Positions 1 to 5,363 of a DNA stretch of 6,376 nucleotides are shown here, piece by piece. Below the pieces are notes generated by a model that did not search any database, had not been told where the DNA came from, and worked only from the letters and a program-made list of their open reading frames with translations. Origin of the DNA: Massilia sp. UBA2604 (GTDB taxonomy: Bacteria; Pseudomonadota; Gammaproteobacteria; Burkholderiales; Burkholderiaceae_D); contig DDKG01000336.1 in assembly GCA_002339265.1 (NCBI GenBank), positions 8,658 to 15,033 on the forward strand, in the 5' to 3' direction. Every line of letters starts with the position of its first letter. Positions within the stretch are counted from its first letter, which is position 1. A program made the translations under genes and the position numbers.

Positions 1-1194
1 TTCTCGGCGCTGTGGATCCTGATCGCCAACGGCTGGATGCAGAACCCGGTCGGCGCCGCGCTCAATCCGCAGACCATGCGCATGGAAGTGTCCGACTTCG
101 GCGCCGTGCTGGCCAATCCGGTGGCGCAGGCCAAGTTCGTGCACACGGTGTCGGCCGGCTATGTGATCGCGGCGCTGTTCGTGCTCGGGATCTCGGCCTG
201 GTACTTGCTGAAAGGCCGCCATATCGAGCTGGCCAAGCGGTCGATGACGGTGGCCGCCTCGTTCGGCCTGGCCGCCTCGCTGTCGGTGGTGGTGCTGGGC
301 GACGAAAGCGGCTATCTGGCCACCGAGCACCAGCACATGAAGCTGGCCGCGGTCGAAGCCATGTGGGACACCCAGCCGGCGCCTGCCGCCTTCACCGCGG
401 TGGGCTTTCCCGACCAGTCGGCGCGCGAAACCCACTACGCCATCCACATCCCGTGGGTGATGGGCCTGATCGGCACCCGCTCGATCTCCAGCGAGATCCC
501 GGGCATCAACGACCTGGTCAAGCTGGCCGAGGTGCGCGTGCGCCAGGGCATCCTGGCCTATGACGCGCTGGAGCAGATCCGTGCCCTCGGCGGCAAGGGT
601 CCGGTGCCGGCCGAGCTGCAGGCCAAGTTCGAAGAGCACAGCAAGGTGCTGGGCTATGCGCTGCTGCTCAAGCGCTACGTCGACGATCCGCGCCAGGCCA
701 CCGAGGCCCAGATCCAGCAAGCCGCCAACGATACCGTGCCGCAGGTGGCGCCGCTGTTCTGGTCGTTCCGCATCATGGTGGGACTTGGCATCTACTTCAT
801 CGTGCTCACCGCGGTCTTCTTCTGGCTGTCGGCGCGGCGCCGCCTGGACGCTTATCCGTGGCTGCTGAAAGTGGCCGTGTGGTCGATCCCGCTGCCGTGG
901 ATCGCCGCCGAAGCCGGCTGGATCGTGGCCGAACTGGGCCGCCAGCCATGGGCCGTCGAAGGCGTGCTGCCGACCGCGGTCGCGGTGTCGAACATCGGCA
1001 TCCAGACCGTGCTGGCGACGTTGCTCGGCTTCGTGGTGCTGTATTCGATCCTGATCGTGATCGAGATGAAGCTGATGCTCAAGGCGATTCGCAAGGGTCC
1101 CGAAGAGGAGACCGAACACGCCCCGGGCAGCCACAGCCCCCTGGTCGGCGCCACGCCGGCAATGCGCAACGCACCAATGATCACTGCGGAGTAA
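1..1194 (+). CDS. cydA: Cytochrome bd ubiquinol oxidase subunit I, 5'-truncated
   Basis: Subunit I of the inner-membrane cytochrome bd quinol oxidase, which oxidises ubiquinol and reduces O2 to water using hemes b558, b595 and d. The reading frame is open from base 1 (start SALWILIANGWMQNP), so the true start lies outside; by alignment from memory, visible residue 1 matches about E. coli residue 139. Visible in order: His48 in KFVHT (b558 ligand, E. coli His186); GDES at 100-103 opening the Q loop; Lys114 and Glu119 in KLAAVE (quinol-site Lys252/Glu257); FRIMV with Met259 (second b558 ligand, Met393); AELGRQPW from about 310 (Glu445/Arg448 region). The Q loop is the long, E. coli-like type. 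The missing N-terminal part would carry the His19 ligand and Glu99/Glu107. The C-terminal tail after the last membrane helix is polar. cydB follows after 3 bp, and its Shine-Dalgarno lies inside the end of this gene. Family assignment is secure. Confidence 0.97.
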   Translation, partial: FSALWILIANGWMQNPVGAALNPQTMRMEVSDFGAVLANPVAQAKFVHTVSAGYVIAALFVLGISAWYLLKGRHIELAKRSMTVAASFGLAASLSVVVLGDESGYLATEHQHMKLAAVEAMWDTQPAPAAFTAVGFPDQSARETHYAIHIPWVMGLIGTRSISSEIPGINDLVKLAEVRVRQGILAYDALEQIRALGGKGPVPAELQAKFEEHSKVLGYALLLKRYVDDPRQATEAQIQQAANDTVPQVAPLFWSFRIMVGLGIYFIVLTAVFFWLSARRRLDAYPWLLKVAVWSIPLPWIAAEAGWIVAELGRQPWAVEGVLPTAVAVSNIGIQTVLATLLGFVVLYSILIVIEMKLMLKAIRKGPEEETEHAPGSHSPLVGATPAMRNAPMITAE

Positions 1195-1197
1195 ACC

Positions 1198-2355
1198 ATG
1201 ATTCTTCATATGCTTCTCGACTACGACACCCTGCGTGTCATCTGGTGGGTGCTGCTGGGCGTCCTGCTGCTCGCCTTCGCGGTGACAGACGGCTTCGACC
1301 TCGGCACCGGCACCCTGTTGCCCTTCGTGGCCAAGACCGACCTCGAACGGCGCGTCGTCATCAACACCGTTGGCCCCGTGTGGGAAGGCAACCAGGTCTG
1401 GCTGGTGCTGGGCGGCGGCGCCATCTTCGCCGCCTGGCCGCAGCTGTACGCGGTCTCGTTCTCGGGCTTTTATCTCGCCATGGCGGCCGTGTTGCTGGCG
1501 CTGATCCTGCGTCCGGTCGGTTTCAAGTACCGCAGCAAGCGTGACAGCACGCAGTGGCGTGCGGCCTGGGACTGGGCCCTGTTCGTCGGTGGCTTCGTGC
1601 CCGCGCTGATCTTCGGCGTCGCCATGGGCAATGTGCTGCAGGGCGTGCCGTTCCGCATCGCGCCCGATATGCAGATCTTCTACGAGGGCGGTTTCTTCGG
1701 CCTGCTCAATCCCTTCGCGCTGCTGTGCGGCCTGGTGTCGGTGGCGATGCTGGTGATGCACGGCGCCAGCTGGCTGGTGCTCAAGACCGACGGCCTGGTG
1801 GCAAGCCGCTCGCGCACCTGGGGTATTCGCGCGGCGCTCGCCACCGTGGTGCTGTATGCGGTGGCCGGCGTGCTGCTGTGGAACGTGGTTGACGGCTATC
1901 GCATCACGAGCGAGCTGGTGACGACCGGCCCGTCGAACCCGCTGTTCAAGACCGTGCAGGCCAATGCGGCCGGCGCCTGGTTCGCCAACTATGCCGCTCA
2001 CCCGTGGACCCAGCTGGCGCCAGCCGCCGGCATCGTCGGCGCGCTGCTGACCTGGTTGGCGCTGGTCAAGCGCAAGGAAGGCGTGGCGATGCTGACCTCG
2101 AGCCTGTCGGTCGCCGGCATCGTGCTGAGCGTGGGCGCCTCGATGTTCCCGTTCATTTTGCCGTCGTCGATCCAGCCGCAGGCCAGCCTGACGGTGTGGG
2201 ATTCGTCGTCGAGCCACCTGACGCTGTTCATCATGCTGGTCTGCACCTGCATCTTCCTGCCGCTGATCATCATGTACACCAGCTGGGTCTACAAGGTCCT
2301 GTGGGGCAAGGTGAACCCGACCGAGATCCGCGATGGCACGGGCCACGCCTACTAA
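1198..2355 (+). CDS. cydB: Cytochrome bd ubiquinol oxidase subunit II
   Basis: Subunit II of cytochrome bd, a heme-free membrane partner that stabilises CydA and is proposed to contribute to the proton path. It has 385 residues, close to the 379 of E. coli CydB. Family hallmarks: FAVTDGFDLG at 27-36, VWEGNQVWL at 61-69, the GGGAIFAAWP segment at 72-81, RPVGF at 105-109, LQGVPF and LLNPFALL in the middle, MFPF and PSS near the seventh helix, and a terminal HAY. Multiple hydrophobic helices are spread along the whole length. The start at 1198 is preferred over Met5 because GGAG at 1188-1191 sits 6 bases upstream, within the end of cydA, which implies translational coupling. E. coli Asp58 (proton-path residue in WDGNQVW) is Glu63 here, a conservative change. 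The gene lies between cydA and cydX in one operon. Confidence 0.97.
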   Translation: MILHMLLDYDTLRVIWWVLLGVLLLAFAVTDGFDLGTGTLLPFVAKTDLERRVVINTVGPVWEGNQVWLVLGGGAIFAAWPQLYAVSFSGFYLAMAAVLLALILRPVGFKYRSKRDSTQWRAAWDWALFVGGFVPALIFGVAMGNVLQGVPFRIAPDMQIFYEGGFFGLLNPFALLCGLVSVAMLVMHGASWLVLKTDGLVASRSRTWGIRAALATVVLYAVAGVLLWNVVDGYRITSELVTTGPSNPLFKTVQANAAGAWFANYAAHPWTQLAPAAGIVGALLTWLALVKRKEGVAMLTSSLSVAGIVLSVGASMFPFILPSSIQPQASLTVWDSSSSHLTLFIMLVCTCIFLPLIIMYTSWVYKVLWGKVNPTEIRDGTGHAY

Positions 2356-2379
2356 TCGAACAAAGAAAGGAATCCGATC

Positions 2380-2556
2380 ATGTGGTATTTCGCCTGGTTG
2401 TTGGGACTGCCGCTGGCAGCGGCGTTCGGCGTGTTGAACGCGATGTGGTATGAGTTGATGGACGATGCGGCGGTCGCTACCGCGGCCAAGCAGAAGGAAG
2501 CGTCGGCGCTGCCGGTATCTGAGCCGGCGCGGGAAGCGCTGCGCAAGCGCGCCTGA
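2380..2556 (+). CDS. cydX: Cytochrome bd small subunit CydX (YbgT family), long form
   Basis: A 58-residue single-helix membrane protein, the small accessory subunit of cytochrome bd that stabilises the heme environment of CydAB. The first 25 residues match the family closely: MWYFAWLLG at the N-terminus, Phe16-Gly17 in the helix, and Glu25 at the helix end, the same position as the conserved Glu25 of the 37-residue E. coli CydX. Residues 26-58 form a charged Ala/Glu/Lys/Arg-rich tail that E. coli CydX lacks. AAGGAA at 2367-2372 lies 7 bases before the ATG and supports the start. It sits 24 bp after cydB and just before the operon terminator. Its small size makes it easy to overlook. Identification is strong from the N-terminal motif and the gene order; the tail's role is unknown. 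Confidence 0.93.
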   Translation: MWYFAWLLGLPLAAAFGVLNAMWYELMDDAAVATAAKQKEASALPVSEPAREALRKRA

Positions 2557-2565
2557 CGGCGATCG

Positions 2566-2600
2566 CGCGCCAGGGCCATCGACGGCCCTGGTGCGTTTGT
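2566..2600 (+). terminator. Rho-independent terminator of cydABX
   Basis: A 12-bp GC-rich stem (2566-2577 paired with 2584-2595, one G-U pair) closes a 6-base loop and is followed by TTTGT. It begins 10 bp after the cydX stop, where the operon should end. The T tract is short, so termination may be partial. Confidence 0.65.
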
Positions 2601-2619
2601 CATCACCCTGTCAAAGTCT

Positions 2620-2635
2620 TTCGACAGTATTCGAA
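2620..2635. promoter_or_regulatory. Palindrome upstream of the ArsR-type regulator, candidate operator
   Basis: TTCGA-CAGTAT-TCGAA is a perfect inverted repeat with 5-bp arms and a 6-bp spacer, 54 bp before the regulator's ATG. ArsR-family proteins usually bind imperfect palindromes in their own promoter, so an autoregulatory site is plausible. I could not find a convincing -35/-10 pair around it, so the function is inferred from symmetry and position only. Confidence 0.35.
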
Positions 2636-2689
2636 CCGTGGCTCCAGCACCGACGCGCTGGCCCTTGAATCGAAAAGAGTACTGTTCGC

Positions 2690-3010
2690 ATGCAAACCAA
2701 TATCGCCATCGCGGCGCTTGCCGCGCTCGCCCAGGAATCGCGTTTCGCTGCATTCCGCCTGCTGGTGCAGGCCGGCCCCCAGGGCCAGTCCGCCAGCAAT
2801 ATCGCTGCCGCCCTTGAAATGCCGGCCTCGTCGCTATCCTTCCACCTCAAGGAACTGACCCATGCCGGCCTGGTGTCGCCACGCCAGCAGGGCCGCTACA
2901 TCATCTATGCGGCGCGCCTGGAGACACTGCAGCGCCTGATGGAGTTCCTCGCTTCCACTTGCGGCAGCGCTGGCGCGCAGTCGATGCAGGAGCGCCTGGC
3001 CCCGGTATGA
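2690..3010 (+). CDS. ArsR/SmtB-family winged HTH transcriptional regulator
   Basis: A 106-residue DNA-binding protein, the usual length for ArsR/SmtB repressors. The order of elements fits: an N-terminal helix (AALAALAQESRFAAFRLL, 8-25), then a helix-turn-helix with SASNIAAAL (34-42) and the recognition helix ASSLSFHLKELTHAGLV (46-62), then the beta-wing SPRQQGRYIIYAA (63-75), and a C-terminal dimerisation helix (LETLQRLMEFL, 77-87). In proteobacterial arsenic-sensing relatives the segment after this helix often reads roughly ENCC; here it is STCG, leaving Cys91 as the only cysteine. The ELCVCDL-type metal site in the recognition helix is also absent. The start has only a weak GAG (2677-2679) upstream, 10 bases from the ATG. 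No arsenic or metal resistance genes are nearby. The DUF4326 gene follows after 29 bp and may be co-transcribed. The ligand cannot be named. Confidence 0.9.
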   Translation: MQTNIAIAALAALAQESRFAAFRLLVQAGPQGQSASNIAAALEMPASSLSFHLKELTHAGLVSPRQQGRYIIYAARLETLQRLMEFLASTCGSAGAQSMQERLAPV

Positions 3011-3041
3011 TGGCTTCAAGCCAATCATGAGGAAAGCCAAT
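3011..3041 (+). repeat. Short inverted and direct repeats in the leader of the DUF4326 gene
   Basis: TGGCTT-C-AAGCCA (3011-3023) is a near-perfect small hairpin starting right after the regulator's stop codon. The octamer AAGCCAAT at 3018-3025 recurs at 3034-3041, overlapping the Shine-Dalgarno (GAGGAAA, 3029-3035) and the ATG of the next gene. TGGCTT could therefore pair with either copy. This may be chance in so short a stretch. Confidence 0.3.
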
Positions 3042-3387
3042 GACGCCACACCGTGTGCAATTGAGTCGCAAGAAGGGCTGGCGCATGCCGCCGAACACGA
3101 TTTCGGTGGCGCGGCCAGGCCGCTGGGGGAATCCGTTCTCGGTGCTGCCGGAGGTGCCGCCGGGCACGCCGGTCGGCCGCTACGTGGCGATGTCGACAGT
3201 GGAAGAGGCGGTGGCGGCCTACCGCCGCTGGCTGAGCGACGACCCCGATGGCCGCCAGCTGGCGCAAGAGGCGCAGAGCATCCTGCGCGGACATAACCTG
3301 GCCTGCTGGTGCCGGCTCGATGGGCCTTGCCATGCGCAGGTGCTGCTCGAGCTAGTCAATACGCTAGACGCCCCGACGCGCGCATGA
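3040..3387 (+). CDS. DUF4326 domain-containing protein, function unknown
   Basis: A 115-residue cytoplasmic protein with no signal peptide or membrane segment. It matches the DUF4326 family as I recall it: an N-terminal RVQLSRKKGWRMPPNT (5-20), RWGNPF (28-33), a helix with AVAAYRRWL (57-65), and the C-terminal block LRGHNLACWC...CHAQVLLEL (82-105). The cysteines and histidine form a CxC-x5-CH pattern (Cys89, Cys91, Cys97, His98), which could bind metal or be catalytic; this is inference. The biochemical role of the family is not known to me, and members also occur in phages. The start at 3040 is supported by GAGGAAA 4 bases upstream and by the conserved N-terminal block beginning at residue 5. 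It lies 29 bp after the ArsR-type gene, with no terminator between, and converges on the GIN-domain gene with a 10-bp gap. Confidence 0.88.
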   Translation: MTPHRVQLSRKKGWRMPPNTISVARPGRWGNPFSVLPEVPPGTPVGRYVAMSTVEEAVAAYRRWLSDDPDGRQLAQEAQSILRGHNLACWCRLDGPCHAQVLLELVNTLDAPTRA

Positions 3388-3397
3388 CGCTTGCTGC

Positions 3398-4027
3398 CTA
3401 TTTTGCGGCGGTGACGTTGCCGATGCCGCTCACCGAGCGGCTGACCGATTGCGGCTTGCCGTAGTAGGTCAGGTTGCCCAGGCCCTGCACGCTGGCGTTG
3501 AGCCGGTTCTTCGCATGCACCGACACTTCGCCGATGCCGCGGAAGGTCACGTCGGCATCCTGGGCCACCAGGTCCTTGGCGATCACTTCGCCCACGCCCT
3601 CGGCGTTCAGGCGCAGATGGCCCACGCGGCCATTCATCTGCAGGCTGCCGGCGCCGCGGTAGTTGACGTCGAAGTTATCGCCGCGAATGTTATTCAGCAC
3701 CATCAGGCCGGCGCCTTCGCCGCGGAAGCTCGCGAGGTCGGGCATCGTGACGACGACCCGTTCACCATCCTTGATATTGACGTTGCCCCGGTTCTTGTCC
3801 TCGAAACTCAGGCGCAGTTCGCCGTTCACGACCTCGGTCGTGACGCGGTCGATGAATTTCTGGCTGCCTTCGACCCGCACCGAATGGGCCTTGCCCACCT
3901 CGACCACCAGGCTGACCGGGCCGCGTGCATCGATGGTCTTGAACGGCGTCACGCTGCGCACCTGGTCGGCGGCCTGGGCCGACAGGGAGGCAAGGGCGAG
4001 AAGGGTGGCGATGGCTACGCGTTTCAT
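3398..4027 (-). CDS. Exported GIN-domain (DUF2807) beta-helix protein
   Basis: A 209-residue exported protein of the 'putative auto-transporter adhesin head GIN domain' family (DUF2807). Residues 1-19 form a Sec signal peptide (MKR, hydrophobic stretch, AQA cleavage site before Ala20-Asp21), so the mature protein is periplasmic or surface-exposed. Early strands with SLVVEVG and VRVEG (39-54) are followed by a repetitive region with Gly-x-Gly at 103, 125, 144, 164, 182 and 201. The spacing of 18-22 residues fits successive turns of a beta-helix. The protein ends in GIGNVTAAK, typical of family C-termini. No autotransporter barrel or lipobox is present, so 'adhesin' should not be taken literally; the role is unknown. 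GGAGA at 4033-4037 (minus strand) lies 5 bases upstream of the ATG. A -10-like TAGAAT lies at 4055-4060. Confidence 0.88.
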   Translation of the reverse strand: MKRVAIATLLALASLSAQAADQVRSVTPFKTIDARGPVSLVVEVGKAHSVRVEGSQKFIDRVTTEVVNGELRLSFEDKNRGNVNIKDGERVVVTMPDLASFRGEGAGLMVLNNIRGDNFDVNYRGAGSLQMNGRVGHLRLNAEGVGEVIAKDLVAQDADVTFRGIGEVSVHAKNRLNASVQGLGNLTYYGKPQSVSRSVSGIGNVTAAK

Positions 4028-4054
4028 GGTGGTCTCCGGTAAGTTGATGAGTCC

Positions 4055-4060
4055 ATTCTA
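4055..4060 (-). promoter_or_regulatory. Candidate -10 box for the GIN-domain gene
   Basis: On the minus strand this reads TAGAAT, five of six bases of the sigma-70 -10 consensus, 28 bp before the ATG at 4027. That would give a leader of roughly 20 bases carrying the GGAGA ribosome site. No good -35 hexamer lies 16-18 bp upstream, so an activator or a different sigma factor would be needed if this is real. Confidence 0.35.
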
Positions 4061-4097
4061 GGGAGCGCGTCTTTACCTGGCGCGCCCCGTGCGATGG

Positions 4098-4127
4098 ACT
4101 GCACAAAACCGTGCCTGAACTGCACAA
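4098..4127. repeat. 9-bp direct repeat with 21-bp period, candidate operator pair
   Basis: ACTGCACAA occurs at 4098-4106 and again at 4119-4127, exactly two DNA turns apart, in the 119-bp gap between the methyltransferase end and the GIN-domain gene start. In addition AGTCCAT (4050-4056) and ATGGACT (4094-4100) form a 7-bp inverted repeat around the candidate -10 box. Both suggest protein-binding sites controlling the GIN gene, but this is inferred from spacing alone. Confidence 0.3.
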
Positions 4128-4146
4128 GGGTTGGAACTAAGTGGAA

Positions 4147-4734
4147 TCAATGCTTGGTCGCCAGGAACTCGCCCTTGCCGACGGGGACCAGGCTGGTGCT
4201 CCAGCCGGACGCGCAGCGCAGCGCCTGCATGAACGGCGCCAGTTCCTGGGCATGCGAAGTAGCGTTGTCCACGACCACCAGCCCGCCCGGGCGCAAGATG
4301 CGCTCGATCTGCGGCAGCCAGCCTAGGTAAGCGCTGCGTTCGGAATCCAGGAAGAGCAGGTCGAACGATTCGTCGGCGCTGCTGGCCAGGAAGTCGGCGG
4401 CCTGGCCTTCGACCTGCACGATGCGATCCTGTAAAGACGCGCGCGTAAAATTCTCGCGCGCCATCGCGACCTTCGCGGCCGACAGCTCGACCGTCGTCAC
4501 GCTGCCGTTGATGCCTTGCGCGGCCTCGGCAAGCCACAAGGTTGAATAGCCGTTCGAGGTGCCGATCTCCAGCACTCGGCGGGCGCACATGGCGCGTACC
4601 AGCACGGCCAGGAATTCGCCGGTGTCGTGGGTGATGTTGAGCAGGCGGCGCGCGCGGTTGTCGGGCGCTGCGTCATGGTTGACGCCGAAGGTTTCGAGCT
4701 CTTTGAGCAGGGCTTTGAGTGAGGTAGGCAACAT
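4147..4734 (-). CDS. Class I SAM-dependent O-methyltransferase
   Basis: A 195-residue soluble methyltransferase of the O-methyltransferase/COMT-like group that uses S-adenosylmethionine and probably a divalent metal. The SAM-binding motif I is VLEIGTSNGYSTLWLA at 54-69. Glu83 in TVELS is the acidic residue at the end of strand 2 that contacts the ribose. LLFLDSERSAY at 126-136 gives Asp130, and VVVDNA at 153-158 gives Asp156-Asn157, the usual metal ligands of the family. The usual lysine of the DxxKxxY pattern is Arg133 here. The substrate (catechol, phenylpropanoid or other acceptor) cannot be read from the sequence. The start is set by AAGGAG on the minus strand, 5 bases before the ATG. It is divergent from the GyrI-like gene across a 104-bp intergenic region and precedes the GIN-domain gene on the same strand. 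Confidence 0.9.
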   Translation of the reverse strand: MLPTSLKALLKELETFGVNHDAAPDNRARRLLNITHDTGEFLAVLVRAMCARRVLEIGTSNGYSTLWLAEAAQGINGSVTTVELSAAKVAMARENFTRASLQDRIVQVEGQAADFLASSADESFDLLFLDSERSAYLGWLPQIERILRPGGLVVVDNATSHAQELAPFMQALRCASGWSTSLVPVGKGEFLATKH

Positions 4735-4760
4735 TGTTCTCCTTTTGACACGAGAAATCG

Positions 4761-4780
4761 ATCCGCACGATTGCGTGGAT
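4761..4780. promoter_or_regulatory. Imperfect palindrome in the methyltransferase/GyrI-like divergent region
   Basis: The 20 bases here form an imperfect dyad (ATCCGCACGA / TTGCGTGGAT, 7 of 10 positions symmetric). It lies between two divergent genes where one regulator site could serve both. The symmetry is weak and may be chance. Confidence 0.2.
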
Positions 4781-4805
4781 GCTAATATTGTCGAAGAGAT
4801 AAGGC

Positions 4806-4811
4806 TATAAT
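4806..4811 (+). promoter_or_regulatory. Candidate -10 box for the GyrI-like gene
   Basis: A perfect TATAAT lies 27 bp before the ATG at 4839, in a locally AT-rich stretch of otherwise GC-rich DNA. The best -35-like hexamer, TTGTCG at 4788-4793, is only 12 bp away, too close for a normal promoter. The predicted leader is about 20 bases and lacks a clear Shine-Dalgarno. Confidence 0.5.
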
Positions 4812-4838
4812 CTTTTCGTCCATAAGCAAGCCACTATC

Positions 4839-5309
4839 ATGCACATCTCAACCGTTACACTACCTGAAATGAAGCTCGCCGGGCTGCCTGTCGCAGGGCC
4901 CGCCTCGGTTCTGGAAACGGAGTTGCCAGAGATCTGGAAATCCTTCCTCTCCCGCGAGGCCGAACTGGGCGAGACCGATGGCCTGCACTATGGCGTGCGC
5001 ATGCCGCAATATGGCGGCATGAAACTTGAATGCATCGCCGTCGAAGTCGCAGATTTGAACAACCTCCCACCCGGCATGATCGGCATCCGGATCCCGGAGC
5101 GCCGCTACGCCCTGATGACCCACCGCGGCCCCATGGTGCACGCCCAGGCCAGCACCGTAACCGGCATCGCGACCATGGAACAGCTGGGCATGGAAGAAGA
5201 CGAGGACGGCATCCGCCTGCAGCGCTACGACCGCCGCTATACGCCGACGGTCGACGACGATGCGCGTCCGGACAATGCCTACGACATCCTGATTCCGCTG
5301 TACGGCTGA
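4839..5309 (+). CDS. Stand-alone GyrI-like / AraC-type effector-binding domain protein
   Basis: A 156-residue protein consisting of a single GyrI-like small-molecule-binding domain, the fold also found as the ligand domain of AraC- and BmrR-type regulators. Features in order: the N-terminal strand TVTLPEMKLAGLPV (5-18), Ile32-Trp33 in helix 1 (IWKSFL), HYGVRM (50-55), Glu64 in the central MKLECIAVEV strand (61-70), NNLPPGMIGIRIPERRYALMTHRGP (74-98) with the family's IPxxxYA-hxGP signature, RYDRRYTP (129-136), and DILIPLY at the end. No DNA-binding domain is attached, so it may sequester a ligand, act on it, or modulate a partner protein such as DNA gyrase; the first two are inference. The start has no strong Shine-Dalgarno. 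It is followed by a strong terminator and is divergent from the methyltransferase, which hints at a shared small-molecule context. Confidence 0.85.
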   Translation: MHISTVTLPEMKLAGLPVAGPASVLETELPEIWKSFLSREAELGETDGLHYGVRMPQYGGMKLECIAVEVADLNNLPPGMIGIRIPERRYALMTHRGPMVHAQASTVTGIATMEQLGMEEDEDGIRLQRYDRRYTPTVDDDARPDNAYDILIPLYG

Positions 5310-5323
5310 AGCCGGCTCAAATA

Positions 5324-5359
5324 AAAAATGCAGTCTCACCCGCGTGAGACTGCATTTTT
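5324..5359. terminator. Strong bidirectional Rho-independent terminator
   Basis: A perfect 16-bp stem (5324-5339 paired with 5344-5359) closes a CCGC tetraloop. The stem is flanked by an A run on the left and a T run on the right, so it can act on either strand. It starts 14 bp after the GyrI-like stop codon and clearly ends that transcript. No minus-strand gene ends here, so the reverse activity has no obvious user unless an unannotated RNA lies to the right. Confidence 0.92.
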
Positions 5360-5363
5360 AGAA

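Noticed and set aside
37..39. ATG at 37 as the start of cydA
   Set aside because: The frame stays open to base 1 and the upstream residues (SALWILIANGW) are conserved CydA sequence, so this is an internal methionine of a truncated gene.
12..563. A 183-codon plus-strand reading frame overlapping cydA in another frame
   Set aside because: Its product is Arg/Gly/Ala-rich low-complexity, typical of an out-of-frame reading of GC-rich DNA, while the cydA frame shows conserved family motifs throughout.
3449..4042. A 197-codon plus-strand frame opposite the GIN-domain gene
   Set aside because: It is antisense to a gene with a signal peptide, ribosome site and regular repeat motifs; its own product shows no recognisable domain and it has no good ribosome site.
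4101..4124. A terminator after the methyltransferase on the minus strand (GTGC...GCAC followed by GGTTTT)
   Set aside because: The stem is only 4-5 bp, too weak to support a terminator call.
4073..4588. A 171-codon minus-strand frame overlapping the methyltransferase
   Set aside because: It is an out-of-frame shadow rich in Arg and Gly; the other frame contains intact SAM and metal motifs.
4788..4811. A complete sigma-70 promoter TTGTCG...TATAAT
   Set aside because: The spacer is only 12 bp, far from the 16-18 bp needed; only the -10 is listed as a candidate.
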